Shown piece by piece: positions 8,707-16,219 of a DNA stretch of 43,282 nt (the stretch's first letter is position 1; each line of letters opens with the position of its first letter). Below the pieces are notes generated by a model. The model was not told where the DNA came from and searched no databases. It saw only the letters and a program-made list of their open reading frames with translations. The position numbers and the translations under genes were made by a program. This DNA comes from a virus, in the IMG/VR virus record IMGVR_UViG_3300030329_004016, positions 1 through 43,282 of that record; one strand, 5' to 3'.

Positions 8707-9009
8707 TCAATTATAACCATTAGTAATCAAATCAACAAGATTTTCTTCAATACCAAGTGCTTTATCATCAATATAATAATCTGCTCTTATTTTTTCCATA
8801 ACCAACGCATGATACTTAATATTATGTTTTCTCAATAAAGCCCTAGTTTCATGGAATATTGTATAGCTTCTTGCAGTATAAACAACAATAAAATAATGAG
8901 GATTTTCAAATAAAATATCTAATTGGTCAGCTACCTTTGTTCGTTTATCATTTGGTGGCCACCCACTAATAAGTGTATCATCTAAATCAAATGCCAAAAC
9001 TTTCATCAT
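8707..9009 (-). CDS. Small HAD-superfamily phosphatase
   Basis: A 100-residue protein with the HAD motifs in order: DLDDT (motif I, residues 8-12), YTAR (motif II, near 44-47), a lysine (near 73) and YYIDDKA (motif IV, acidic pair). It lacks a cap domain, so it is a minimal hydrolase likely to act on a small phosphorylated compound or a nucleic acid end. Two adjacent ATGs (9009 and 9006) are possible. The first overlaps the dpdA stop by one base (TAATG), so it is the last gene of the preQ0/DNA-modification operon. Its substrate is unknown. Confidence 0.8.
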   Translation of the reverse strand: MMKVLAFDLDDTLISGWPPNDKRTKVADQLDILFENPHYFIVVYTARSYTIFHETRALLRKHNIKYHALVMEKIRADYYIDDKALGIEENLVDLITNGYN

Positions 9010-10250
9010 TAGAAAAATCCCTCCAATGTTGCTCCCTCTGTTAAAAATCTGTGATTACATTCGGCTTCCCAATCTTTTGAAATATCATCAAACACTTTAT
9101 CCAGAAACAGTAAATTCTCATATATTTTCTTTGGAAAAAACTCAAAATATATTTCTTTCATATCAGATTTTAAAATTCTTGTAACATTTTCAAGATATTC
9201 TAATTGTAAATATAAATTATGAAAAGCCATAGTCATGTTAAAATCTCTAAACACTACAATTTCTTTACCTTCTTTATTTTTCTTATATTGATTAAACAAT
9301 GAATATGCATCATTTAAGTCTTTACATATTGGACAATGACAAGGCATCTTAAAATCTTTTGAAAGATTTTTATAACTAATCGTATTAGGCCAATTCATAG
9401 AAGCCATACCTGTTCCAGTAATATATCTTGCCTCAGTAAAGTACCCACCAAAAACAACAGTCCGATTCCAGTAAGTTGAATCATATGTTATTTGCATATC
9501 AATATTATGTTTATTTAACAACATTTGAAGATATTGAAAATAAATCATACTCTCATTAGATGTTACACCAAAGATATGAAATAAATTACATTTTGGCCTA
9601 TCAAATTCACCATTCTTAATTAAGAATAATATTGCTGGTACAATCCTTCCTAAGTTTCCTCTTGTACCACCATATGCCCAACCTTCAAATTCATATTTTG
9701 ATATTTCATCATACCACTTTTTAACTTGTGGTATAGTTTGGCCTTGAATAACATTTAATATTTTTGATTTAGAACTACTACGATTCTCTGCATAATGTTT
9801 TGCTGAATTAACAGATAAATCTAAACACTCCTGATAATCTTTATAAGGTGATACTGGTTTACCTTCTCTTTTCATTCCCAATGTAAATGTTGGTCTATCT
9901 AATATTGGAAATATATCACCATTTTCTTCAGACCACTTCAAAGCTACATCATCTGTATATTTTTTATGATTAACAGTTTTATGTGCTAACTGATAACCAC
10001 CACTATCAACAAACACTTTAGCACTCTCTGATTGAATCTTTTTTCTAAAATCTTTTTTATTGTGTTGAGTACCAGCTGAAATTAACATAAAGTAATTCTT
10101 GAAATAAGAATCACTATCATGTTTATAAATTCTCAATGATTTCTTTTTATCAAAAGCTGATTGATATTTTGTTTGTATTGCAGTATCATCATTCTCCAAC
10201 AAAGTCATTAAACCATCACTATATGCTGGAATATATATCGCGTCTCTCAT
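9009..10250 (-). CDS. dpdA: DpdA/TGT-family DNA 7-deazaguanine transglycosylase
   Basis: The fold is that of tRNA-guanine transglycosylase. It has VDSGGYQ (81-87, general acid/base Asp), IQGQT (168-172), YGGTRG (193-198), a YDSTYWNR segment (Asp257 as candidate nucleophile), and a zinc site Cys304/Cys306/Cys309/His344 (CHCPIC). Next to a complete preQ0 pathway in a phage, the known relative is DpdA, which exchanges guanine in DNA for a 7-deazaguanine. At 413 residues it is of typical size. The last seven residues, ATLEGFF, look like the clamp-binding tail of the phage polymerase (GSLESFF). It overlaps queC by 4 bases and the HAD gene by 1. tRNA as a substrate cannot be excluded from sequence. 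Confidence 0.85.
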   Translation of the reverse strand: MRDAIYIPAYSDGLMTLLENDDTAIQTKYQSAFDKKKSLRIYKHDSDSYFKNYFMLISAGTQHNKKDFRKKIQSESAKVFVDSGGYQLAHKTVNHKKYTDDVALKWSEENGDIFPILDRPTFTLGMKREGKPVSPYKDYQECLDLSVNSAKHYAENRSSSKSKILNVIQGQTIPQVKKWYDEISKYEFEGWAYGGTRGNLGRIVPAILFLIKNGEFDRPKCNLFHIFGVTSNESMIYFQYLQMLLNKHNIDMQITYDSTYWNRTVVFGGYFTEARYITGTGMASMNWPNTISYKNLSKDFKMPCHCPICKDLNDAYSLFNQYKKNKEGKEIVVFRDFNMTMAFHNLYLQLEYLENVTRILKSDMKEIYFEFFPKKIYENLLFLDKVFDDISKDWEAECNHRFLTEGATLEGFF

Positions 10251-11029
10251 AATTTCTCCTTATCACTTAAAGCTGCAATCCAATCCTTGTCCTCTGCACC
10301 TCTGTATATTCCCTGTAAAAGTTTTGGTTTTAATTCTGGAAGCCATGGTGCTTCCCAAGGATCATTCTTATAATAATCTTTTGGTATATTTATTTTATTG
10401 TTATGAAGTGAAATCCATTTACGAAAACATGGTTTACACCAACCACAAGCTACCTCTGGATGTAAAAGATATTCTACTTGTGGGTCATAACAACTCCACG
10501 AATCTAACAATGCTTCTGCACTTCCACCTTTATCCAGATACTCTTTAACAATTTCTGTCTTTGTTTTATCTTTATATGGCGAACTAACTGTAAAAACTCT
10601 TTCCTCAGTCCAATGCTGTTCTTTCCACATATGATTCAACAAGTCTGTCATTTTCTCATAAAAGATAGGGTCTTTGTCATACGACCTATCCCCTTGCACA
10701 CTTCCAAGTATTAAAGTCTCCCCATACATAGAAGCTAACAACATTAAATGAGCATTACGATTAGGAACAATAGCATCATCACGCTCATACTCTCGTAAAT
10801 TCAAAGTATCATACAAACTAACTATCTTACTTTCATCTATATAGCCCTTTTTCGTAAGCAAACGCAGTTTACTACTTTCTATATCTTGATATTCACTTCC
10901 TGTTGGAATATACAGTAATACATCAGGATCTAATAAATAATCAAACATTAAGCTATCCATACCACCAGAAAACAAAAGAACTGTTTTACCAGTTACTTTT
11001 TGTTTACCACTAGTTATCATATTGACCAT
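10247..11029 (-). CDS. queC: 7-cyano-7-deazaguanine (preQ0) synthase QueC
   Basis: QueC turns 7-carboxy-7-deazaguanine plus ammonia into preQ0 using ATP. The 260-residue protein has the PP-loop SGGMDS (21-26), the conserved VPNRNAHLMLLAS and LILGSVQGDRSYDKDP segments, and a zinc site of Cys180, Cys195, Cys198 and Cys201 (ACGWCKPC). The start overlaps the folE stop by one base (TAATG). It is a stand-alone QueC with no amidotransferase domain of the kind linked to archaeosine-like DNA bases, so the predicted end product is preQ0. Confidence 0.93.
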   Translation of the reverse strand: MVNMITSGKQKVTGKTVLLFSGGMDSLMFDYLLDPDVLLYIPTGSEYQDIESSKLRLLTKKGYIDESKIVSLYDTLNLREYERDDAIVPNRNAHLMLLASMYGETLILGSVQGDRSYDKDPIFYEKMTDLLNHMWKEQHWTEERVFTVSSPYKDKTKTEIVKEYLDKGGSAEALLDSWSCYDPQVEYLLHPEVACGWCKPCFRKWISLHNNKINIPKDYYKNDPWEAPWLPELKPKLLQGIYRGAEDKDWIAALSDKEKL

Positions 11030-11715
11030 TACTTCATGCCTTTCATGGTACTTAACAAAGAAAAGAACTCTGCTTTAATTGGTGGCTCATCACGAAAGAT
11101 ACCACGAACAACAGATGTCAACATATCACTTTCATGTTCCTTAACACCTCGTGCTGTCATACAAAAATGTTCTGCTTTAACAACAACAGCCACACCTTTT
11201 GCTTCAGTTTCTTTCTCAATCATATCTGCAATTTGTTCTGTCATTTCTTCTTGTATCTGTGGTCTTGATGCAATCCAATCAACCATACGATTAAACTTAG
11301 AAAGTCCTATTACCTTTTCTCCCGGGAATATACCAACATATGCATTTCCTGTGATTGGTTGAAAATGATGTGCGCAAGTTGAATTAATACTCATAGGACC
11401 TGACATATAAATCTGGTCATATTGTTTTGCATTTGGAAATGCAGTTACTTTTGGAGGATCAATATAACGACCTTTAAATATTTCTTGAACATACATCTTT
11501 GCTACTCTTTCGGCAGTATCCTTTGTATTATGGTCGTCCTCTATATTGATAATAAGTGCTTTCAATACTCCTTCAAAGGCTTCTGCCACTTCAGCTTCTA
11601 TCTCTGGTAAATCTCTTTCATCAATATACTTAGAAATATTATCATTAGCAAAATAATTAATATTTGACTTTTTTAAATAATCTAATATAGCTTCAGATGC
11701 TGTTATTTGTTTCAT
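11029..11715 (-). CDS. folE: GTP cyclohydrolase I
   Basis: FolE converts GTP to dihydroneopterin triphosphate, the first step towards preQ0. The 228-residue protein has zinc ligands Cys114 (STCAHH), His117 and Cys185 (EHFCM), the catalytic His116, and the GLSKFNRMVDW and RPQIQEEMTEQIA segments typical of GCYH-I. It overlaps queD by 4 bases and queC by 1. The product could also feed folate synthesis, but the neighbours point to 7-deazaguanine. Confidence 0.95.
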   Translation of the reverse strand: MKQITASEAILDYLKKSNINYFANDNISKYIDERDLPEIEAEVAEAFEGVLKALIINIEDDHNTKDTAERVAKMYVQEIFKGRYIDPPKVTAFPNAKQYDQIYMSGPMSINSTCAHHFQPITGNAYVGIFPGEKVIGLSKFNRMVDWIASRPQIQEEMTEQIADMIEKETEAKGVAVVVKAEHFCMTARGVKEHESDMLTSVVRGIFRDEPPIKAEFFSLLSTMKGMK

Positions 11716-12194
11716 TCCAAAGAACTCCCATAAGGATTCACATAAATTGCACTATTAGAACCATGTTCAAAACACTCAACACTATATAAACTAACACGGC
11801 CTTTTGTTTCTTCTTCAACTTTTGGTGCAACAAAATTAAATACATACTCTGCAAATTTCTCACAACCAACACCATCCATTGTAAGAACTTGTGCCACAAC
11901 TACTGGAGGACCCGTAATTGCAATATTTGATAAGTGTACAAGACGGTCTTTCTCAGGGTCATTATTATCTACTACAAGTTTATGGTCAAATGTTTGTTCA
12001 AGAAATACTTTAATCCATTTACAACCACCAAAATCATAGACCCAATTTTTTTCATCTAAAGTTTCAGTTTCAAATGTAAAACGAAATCCTAAACTATAAC
12101 CATGAAGATATTTACAATGACTATCTGCTTGCCATTGTCTAAAACAACAACTCAATCCTCTCTCATTACCATATGTTTTTGTACTCTTATACAT
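11712..12194 (-). CDS. queD: 6-carboxy-tetrahydropterin synthase QueD, variant zinc site
   Basis: QueD makes 6-carboxy-5,6,7,8-tetrahydropterin from dihydroneopterin triphosphate. The true start is the ATG at 12194, one base overlapping the phosphoribosyltransferase stop; the longer frame to 12236 runs into that gene. The 160-residue product has the catalytic Cys27 (SHCKYLHGY), Asp70-His71 (FDHK) and Glu140 (SVECFEHG). The usual HGH zinc motif reads HGY here: His31 is kept but the second histidine is Tyr33. Zinc could still be held by His26, His31 and another ligand. The DFGG and context leave little doubt about the family. Confidence 0.85.
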   Translation of the reverse strand: MYKSTKTYGNERGLSCCFRQWQADSHCKYLHGYSLGFRFTFETETLDEKNWVYDFGGCKWIKVFLEQTFDHKLVVDNNDPEKDRLVHLSNIAITGPPVVVAQVLTMDGVGCEKFAEYVFNFVAPKVEEETKGRVSLYSVECFEHGSNSAIYVNPYGSSLE

Positions 12195-12658
12195 TACATG
12201 ATTCCTTTCACTCTTTCCCAAGGATAAACAATCCAACGAAAAAGTTGTTCATGTAAATAAGAAACACCATCTTCATTAGCATTACCAAACAATGCAGTCA
12301 AACTATAATCAGGATTAGATTTAAATTCTGGAAGTTCTTTAATAGCTCTAAATGTTTTACCAGTATCATAAACATCATCAACCACAATTAAATGAGGAAA
12401 GAATTGTGGTTTGTCTCTAACACTTTTATCCTCTGTTAAGTTTAATAACCATTCAGCTTTTTTATCCTCACCATCCCGGGACTGAAACTTTATAATACTC
12501 ATAGGACATTCCAGAACATTACTTAGATGTGTTGCCATTGGTAATGAACCACGATATACACCAACTATATGTGGATTAACAACATTAACATACCTATCAT
12601 ATAGTGTAGCTATATCATTATAATATTCATCATAATAATAATTAAATAGTTCTGTCAT
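12194..12658 (-). CDS. Purine-type phosphoribosyltransferase
   Basis: A type I phosphoribosyltransferase of 154 residues. The PRPP-binding loop is VVDDVYDTGKTF (92-103), preceded by VGVYRGSLPMA (PPi loop) and followed by FRWIVYPWE. Those flanking motifs resemble bacterial xanthine/guanine/hypoxanthine phosphoribosyltransferases. Within the preQ0 operon it could salvage guanine to GMP and so supply GTP for FolE; that is inference. It overlaps the preceding gene by 4 bases and queD by 1. Confidence 0.82.
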   Translation of the reverse strand: MTELFNYYYDEYYNDIATLYDRYVNVVNPHIVGVYRGSLPMATHLSNVLECPMSIIKFQSRDGEDKKAEWLLNLTEDKSVRDKPQFFPHLIVVDDVYDTGKTFRAIKELPEFKSNPDYSLTALFGNANEDGVSYLHEQLFRWIVYPWERVKGIM

Positions 12659-13110
12659 AATACTGTCTTATGAGTAAGGTTCATCATCTTAGTCAACGCA
12701 ACAATCATTTGAGACAACATTTTAACTTCAGATGATTGACTATTTTGTTGCATTGTGTTATTCATTTTAACAATTTCATTTAATAATTTTCTTACTTCCA
12801 CTCTTTCTTGTAGCCAAACTTCATATGTCTTAGTTGTATTAAAAAAAGGATTACCACCCAATTCTTTTGCTTCCATATAATACATACAAAACGATTGAAG
12901 AACATCTCTTATAAGTGTTGCTCTACCTATCCTCATGTCTTTTGCAGCTTTACTTAAAACATTAAATGTATCACTATCTATTTTAGTATGTCCTTTTCTT
13001 CCATCTGGGTCAACAATAATAGATTTATTATTCACTTTATCCTGATTTGGAACACCTCTTAAACCACCTTTTCCTGTACTGACTTTAGTACCTTTCGTTG
13101 ATCCTGCCAT
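12655..13110 (-). CDS. Possible ribbon-helix-helix protein
   Basis: A 151-residue protein. The start is taken as the ATG at 13110, overlapping the queE stop by one base (TAATG). The first 40 residues are basic and Gly-rich. Next comes TKIDSDTFNVLSKAAKDM then GRATLIRDVL, which fits a ribbon-helix-helix DNA-binding unit in sequence pattern only. The C-terminal half is helical and Met/Gln-rich, probably an oligomerisation coil. A role as regulator of the modification operon is possible but unproven. I do not recognise a specific family. Confidence 0.5.
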   Translation of the reverse strand: MAGSTKGTKVSTGKGGLRGVPNQDKVNNKSIIVDPDGRKGHTKIDSDTFNVLSKAAKDMRIGRATLIRDVLQSFCMYYMEAKELGGNPFFNTTKTYEVWLQERVEVRKLLNEIVKMNNTMQQNSQSSEVKMLSQMIVALTKMMNLTHKTVL

Positions 13111-14045
13111 TATGTACCCCATTCATTTCCAAAAAGATTTAAATGTAACCTCGGACTATACTTGTAACCGTATTTCAAGGCAAGTTCTGCTATTTTCTTT
13201 TCTTCTATTTGATGATCTAATGCACCTTCAGGCATTAAATAAACTGCATCTATATTAACACGAGCATGGTCATATTCTTTAACAGCTCTTTCAACTTCTT
13301 CCATATCTGCCGCATCTCTAACAACAAACTTGAGATACAAATAAGAATAAGGCCATGCATTGTATGATGCAAGTGCTTCTGGTCTAATTGCATCACTCCA
13401 TGCCTCACCACTATTAGAAAGTTTTGGTGAAACAGAAAATGTTATACCTGCATTTTTATTAGTACCAAACTTTCTATGATGGTCTGGAAACATATAACCA
13501 TTATTCTCGCAATAATCATAAGGTGAAAAGATTTGTGTCCCATTAGTTTCAATCGTAACATATCTTGTTTTCAATTCTGGGTGTGTCATTAATTCAAAGA
13601 CACCTGGCTGGAATCCTTTGAGTAAAGGTTCACCACCCGTAATAACTAAATGAACACCATCATCCTGTAAAAGAGCAGGAGATATATCTCCCGTAATCCA
13701 TTCACTATTCTTTTTACCATACCAATCAACCATGTCCATCTTTTTAATGATGGTATCAATATCCTCATAATGAGCTAGATGACTCCATTTTCTTCCCCAA
13801 GAAAAAGAGCTATCACAACCAATCCCGGGAACTGGTAAATCTTCAATGGATTTTACATCTGGATAATCTTGATTGTGAGGCATATCTTTTTCAGGTACCC
13901 ATTTCGATCTATCCCTATCTTGACCAAAACCAGTACACTCAAAGTTACACCCGAATAAGCGTAGAAAGAGGGAAGGCACACCAACGTACCTTCCCTCTCC
14001 TTGGAGGGAGTAAAACATCTCTGAATATCTCAATTTATGTTTCAT
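13110..14045 (-). CDS. queE: 7-carboxy-7-deazaguanine synthase QueE (radical SAM)
   Basis: QueE rearranges 6-carboxy-tetrahydropterin to 7-carboxy-7-deazaguanine using a [4Fe-4S] cluster and SAM. Conserved parts are the opening EMFYSLQGEG (9-18), LFGCNFEC (cluster Cys33 and Cys37), ITGGEPLL and TIETNGT. The third cluster cysteine appears to be Cys77 in GIGCDSSFSW, the equivalent of the CDT-x-x-TW segment, so about 39 residues are inserted between the second and third cysteines. At 311 residues the protein is longer than typical bacterial QueE. No Shine-Dalgarno is present. The ATG is 6 bases from a TATAAT box, suggesting a leaderless mRNA. It is the first gene of the operon down to 8707. Confidence 0.88.
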   Translation of the reverse strand: MKHKLRYSEMFYSLQGEGRYVGVPSLFLRLFGCNFECTGFGQDRDRSKWVPEKDMPHNQDYPDVKSIEDLPVPGIGCDSSFSWGRKWSHLAHYEDIDTIIKKMDMVDWYGKKNSEWITGDISPALLQDDGVHLVITGGEPLLKGFQPGVFELMTHPELKTRYVTIETNGTQIFSPYDYCENNGYMFPDHHRKFGTNKNAGITFSVSPKLSNSGEAWSDAIRPEALASYNAWPYSYLYLKFVVRDAADMEEVERAVKEYDHARVNIDAVYLMPEGALDHQIEEKKIAELALKYGYKYSPRLHLNLFGNEWGT

Positions 14046-14051
14046 AATATA

Positions 14052-14080
14052 ATTATAACAAAGTTAAAGATAAAATACAA
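14052..14080 (-). promoter_or_regulatory. Early/middle promoter of the queE operon (TTGTAT-N17-TATAAT)
   Basis: GTCCTTGTAT (-35 TTGTAT at 14075-14080) and TATAAT (14052-14057) are separated by 17 bases on the minus strand. The -10 box ends 6 bases before the queE ATG, so transcription should begin at or near the start codon. Confidence 0.75.
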
Positions 14081-14091
14081 GGACAAACTAT

Positions 14092-16146
14092 TTATTCATT
14101 AATTGCTGTCTTGTCAAATTTATTACCTGTACTTTGGTTTATAAAAGTATCTTCCTTCTCGATATTTGCAGGAGAAGGAATATAATTAAGTATATCAATA
14201 TTTTCCCCTTCAACTACTTTAGTAGCTGCAAACTTATGTCCGTTCTGTTTACCGTGTGTGGACATTCCTTTTGCATCAGCCTTTGCTGATGCTTGTGCCT
14301 TTGTTTGTGAAGAAAATTTTGCATCTAAACAACTAAACTTTATTAATTTTTTATTCTGCCATTCCTCAATCATAGAATCTATAAAAGTTAGCATATATTT
14401 CATTTTCTTAGAAGTATATTCTTTACTTTTATATTCTTTTAAATATGACCAAGAATCAGTTTTAAGACCTATTGTAACATCATTTTTAACTAATACCTCT
14501 TTATCTTGTATTTCTGGTGAGACTTCTAAATTTCTATCAGGATTCAATAACTCCCCAGAATGATATTTTTCCCACCAGTTTTCTAATCTAGGATCAGCAG
14601 TAAAAAAATTAGACATATTTGCTTGGGCGTCCTTTGCTAATAGTTCTTCCCATGGTTCAAGAAGCTTTCCAGTATAATCCGCTTCAGACAAAGTATCAGA
14701 TGAAAGAGCAGTTAAATAATCTTTGAATTGTATAGCGATAACTTTTCCACGAATTCTGTCTGTATCTAATTTTATATCAGCTAATGGGTTTTGTTGGAAA
14801 AAATCCAATTTATCACGTTCCTCAAAATTAGAATTTGTTAATATATCAAAAAACATAGGTAAATTATAAAATGCAAATTCTTTATCTAATTTTTCTTTTA
14901 ATTTTGTTCTTGCTTTAGGGTTTGTAACATTTCCCGTTACTTTATATATTTCTGCAATAAAATTTAACACCTTAACTGCTTTTACAAAAGCAGCTAAATG
15001 GTTTGCAACATTATTTTCTTTATGATTCTTAACAAAATCGACAGCTTTACCAAATACCTTCTCACTAAATTTATCAGGACACATAAAATAAGTAGCTAAT
15101 TCACAAGTTAATTCAGAAACACCATTCTGTTCTACAAAACCTTCTGATAATTGTTTACAACAATTAGCTAAAGCAATTATTGGTGAAGCATTTAAAGATT
15201 CTTCATGTTCTGGAATCATCTCTTTTATTTTTTCTGGTAAAATATCAATAGTATATAATAACATCTGATATTCCTTTGCCGCATTTCCTTTAGCAACATT
15301 CCGATAATACTGAACAAGAGCATCAATAGTACCTTCAGTTGCTACATGAACAGTTTGACATTCTTTATCCATAGCCTCTTTTATTTCATCTGGTAAATTT
15401 TTAAATATTAATCCATCCTCCTTGAGCATATCATCAGCAAAGAATGTTAATGTTTTACCATCTTTAACAGCTGTAAATTTAATCATATCAACATCATGCT
15501 TCTCATCAAGTTTAAGTGGATGGTCATTATAAAAGAATGGTATTAATGAATGTTCAACACGATTTTGTCCATCAATTAAAAATAAACGAACACCATCATT
15601 ATACTCTGCTTCTATATCATCATACATTTTTTTAAACAATGCTATTGATTTTTCATCCTTAAGACCTAAAATATCTTCTGCTTCTTCTAACTTTTTTATT
15701 TCTTTATTTAAGGATTTAAGGATTAAATCTACTGGAACTAAAGTCATAGCCGTGGGATCATCTAATGAAAAGAGTGATGATAAAAATTCATTAGTTTGTT
15801 TAAATCGATTTTCAGCCCACTTAGTTTTCAATAACAAACGATTCAGCCATTTTCGTTTAGATAAAATAATATTTTGGTCATAAGCTTCTATTAAACTTAA
15901 TCCTTTCATCTCAATACCACAATATTCTACCACAAGGTCTTGAGCTTCTTTTGAAAGTGAATCCCAATTAGATAAAGCTATCTGTATAGTTTTATATTTT
16001 GATCTTTTAGAAAGCTTCCAAGCAGTATATTCTGACGTATCGACACTAGATAAAGATTCACAACCTTCTTCTTTAAGAACTTTTATTAATTCTTTTCGTC
16101 TATTAATTTCGTTTTGTCGTACAAGTTGTCTTTGTGGTGATGCCAT
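14092..16146 (-). CDS. DUF262/ParB-like protein with IDGQNR motif
   Basis: A 684-residue protein preceded by AAAGGAA and its own promoter. Residues around 187-205 read RLFLIDGQNR then VEHSLIPFF. This matches the VIDGQQR signature of DUF262 proteins, which share the ParB/Srx fold and include the nucleotide-hydrolysing GmrS half of type IV restriction enzymes. A TEGTIDALVQYYRNVAKGNA segment later in the protein fits the next conserved block of that family. No HNH nuclease motif was seen in the C-terminal part, which is Lys/Ser-rich. It lies just upstream of the DNA-modification operon. A link to base modification or to countering host nucleases is inference. Confidence 0.55.
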   Translation of the reverse strand: MASPQRQLVRQNEINRRKELIKVLKEEGCESLSSVDTSEYTAWKLSKRSKYKTIQIALSNWDSLSKEAQDLVVEYCGIEMKGLSLIEAYDQNIILSKRKWLNRLLLKTKWAENRFKQTNEFLSSLFSLDDPTAMTLVPVDLILKSLNKEIKKLEEAEDILGLKDEKSIALFKKMYDDIEAEYNDGVRLFLIDGQNRVEHSLIPFFYNDHPLKLDEKHDVDMIKFTAVKDGKTLTFFADDMLKEDGLIFKNLPDEIKEAMDKECQTVHVATEGTIDALVQYYRNVAKGNAAKEYQMLLYTIDILPEKIKEMIPEHEESLNASPIIALANCCKQLSEGFVEQNGVSELTCELATYFMCPDKFSEKVFGKAVDFVKNHKENNVANHLAAFVKAVKVLNFIAEIYKVTGNVTNPKARTKLKEKLDKEFAFYNLPMFFDILTNSNFEERDKLDFFQQNPLADIKLDTDRIRGKVIAIQFKDYLTALSSDTLSEADYTGKLLEPWEELLAKDAQANMSNFFTADPRLENWWEKYHSGELLNPDRNLEVSPEIQDKEVLVKNDVTIGLKTDSWSYLKEYKSKEYTSKKMKYMLTFIDSMIEEWQNKKLIKFSCLDAKFSSQTKAQASAKADAKGMSTHGKQNGHKFAATKVVEGENIDILNYIPSPANIEKEDTFINQSTGNKFDKTAINE

Positions 16147-16182
16147 TAAATATTTCCTTTATGTTAATTTTATTTTATATAT

Positions 16183-16211
16183 ATTATACTATACTCATGT
16201 GTGAAATACAA
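16183..16211 (-). promoter_or_regulatory. Early/middle promoter of the DUF262-like gene
   Basis: TTCCTTGTAT (-35 TTGTAT at 16206-16211) and TATAAT (16183-16188), spacer 17 bases, minus strand. Here there is an untranslated leader of about 30 bases with a proper Shine-Dalgarno before the ATG at 16146. Confidence 0.75.
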
Positions 16212-16219
16212 GGAAGAAG

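Noticed and set aside
12194-12236. Longer QueD starting at 12236
   Set aside because: The extra residues lie within the phosphoribosyltransferase gene; the TAATG junction at 12194 fits all other junctions of this operon.
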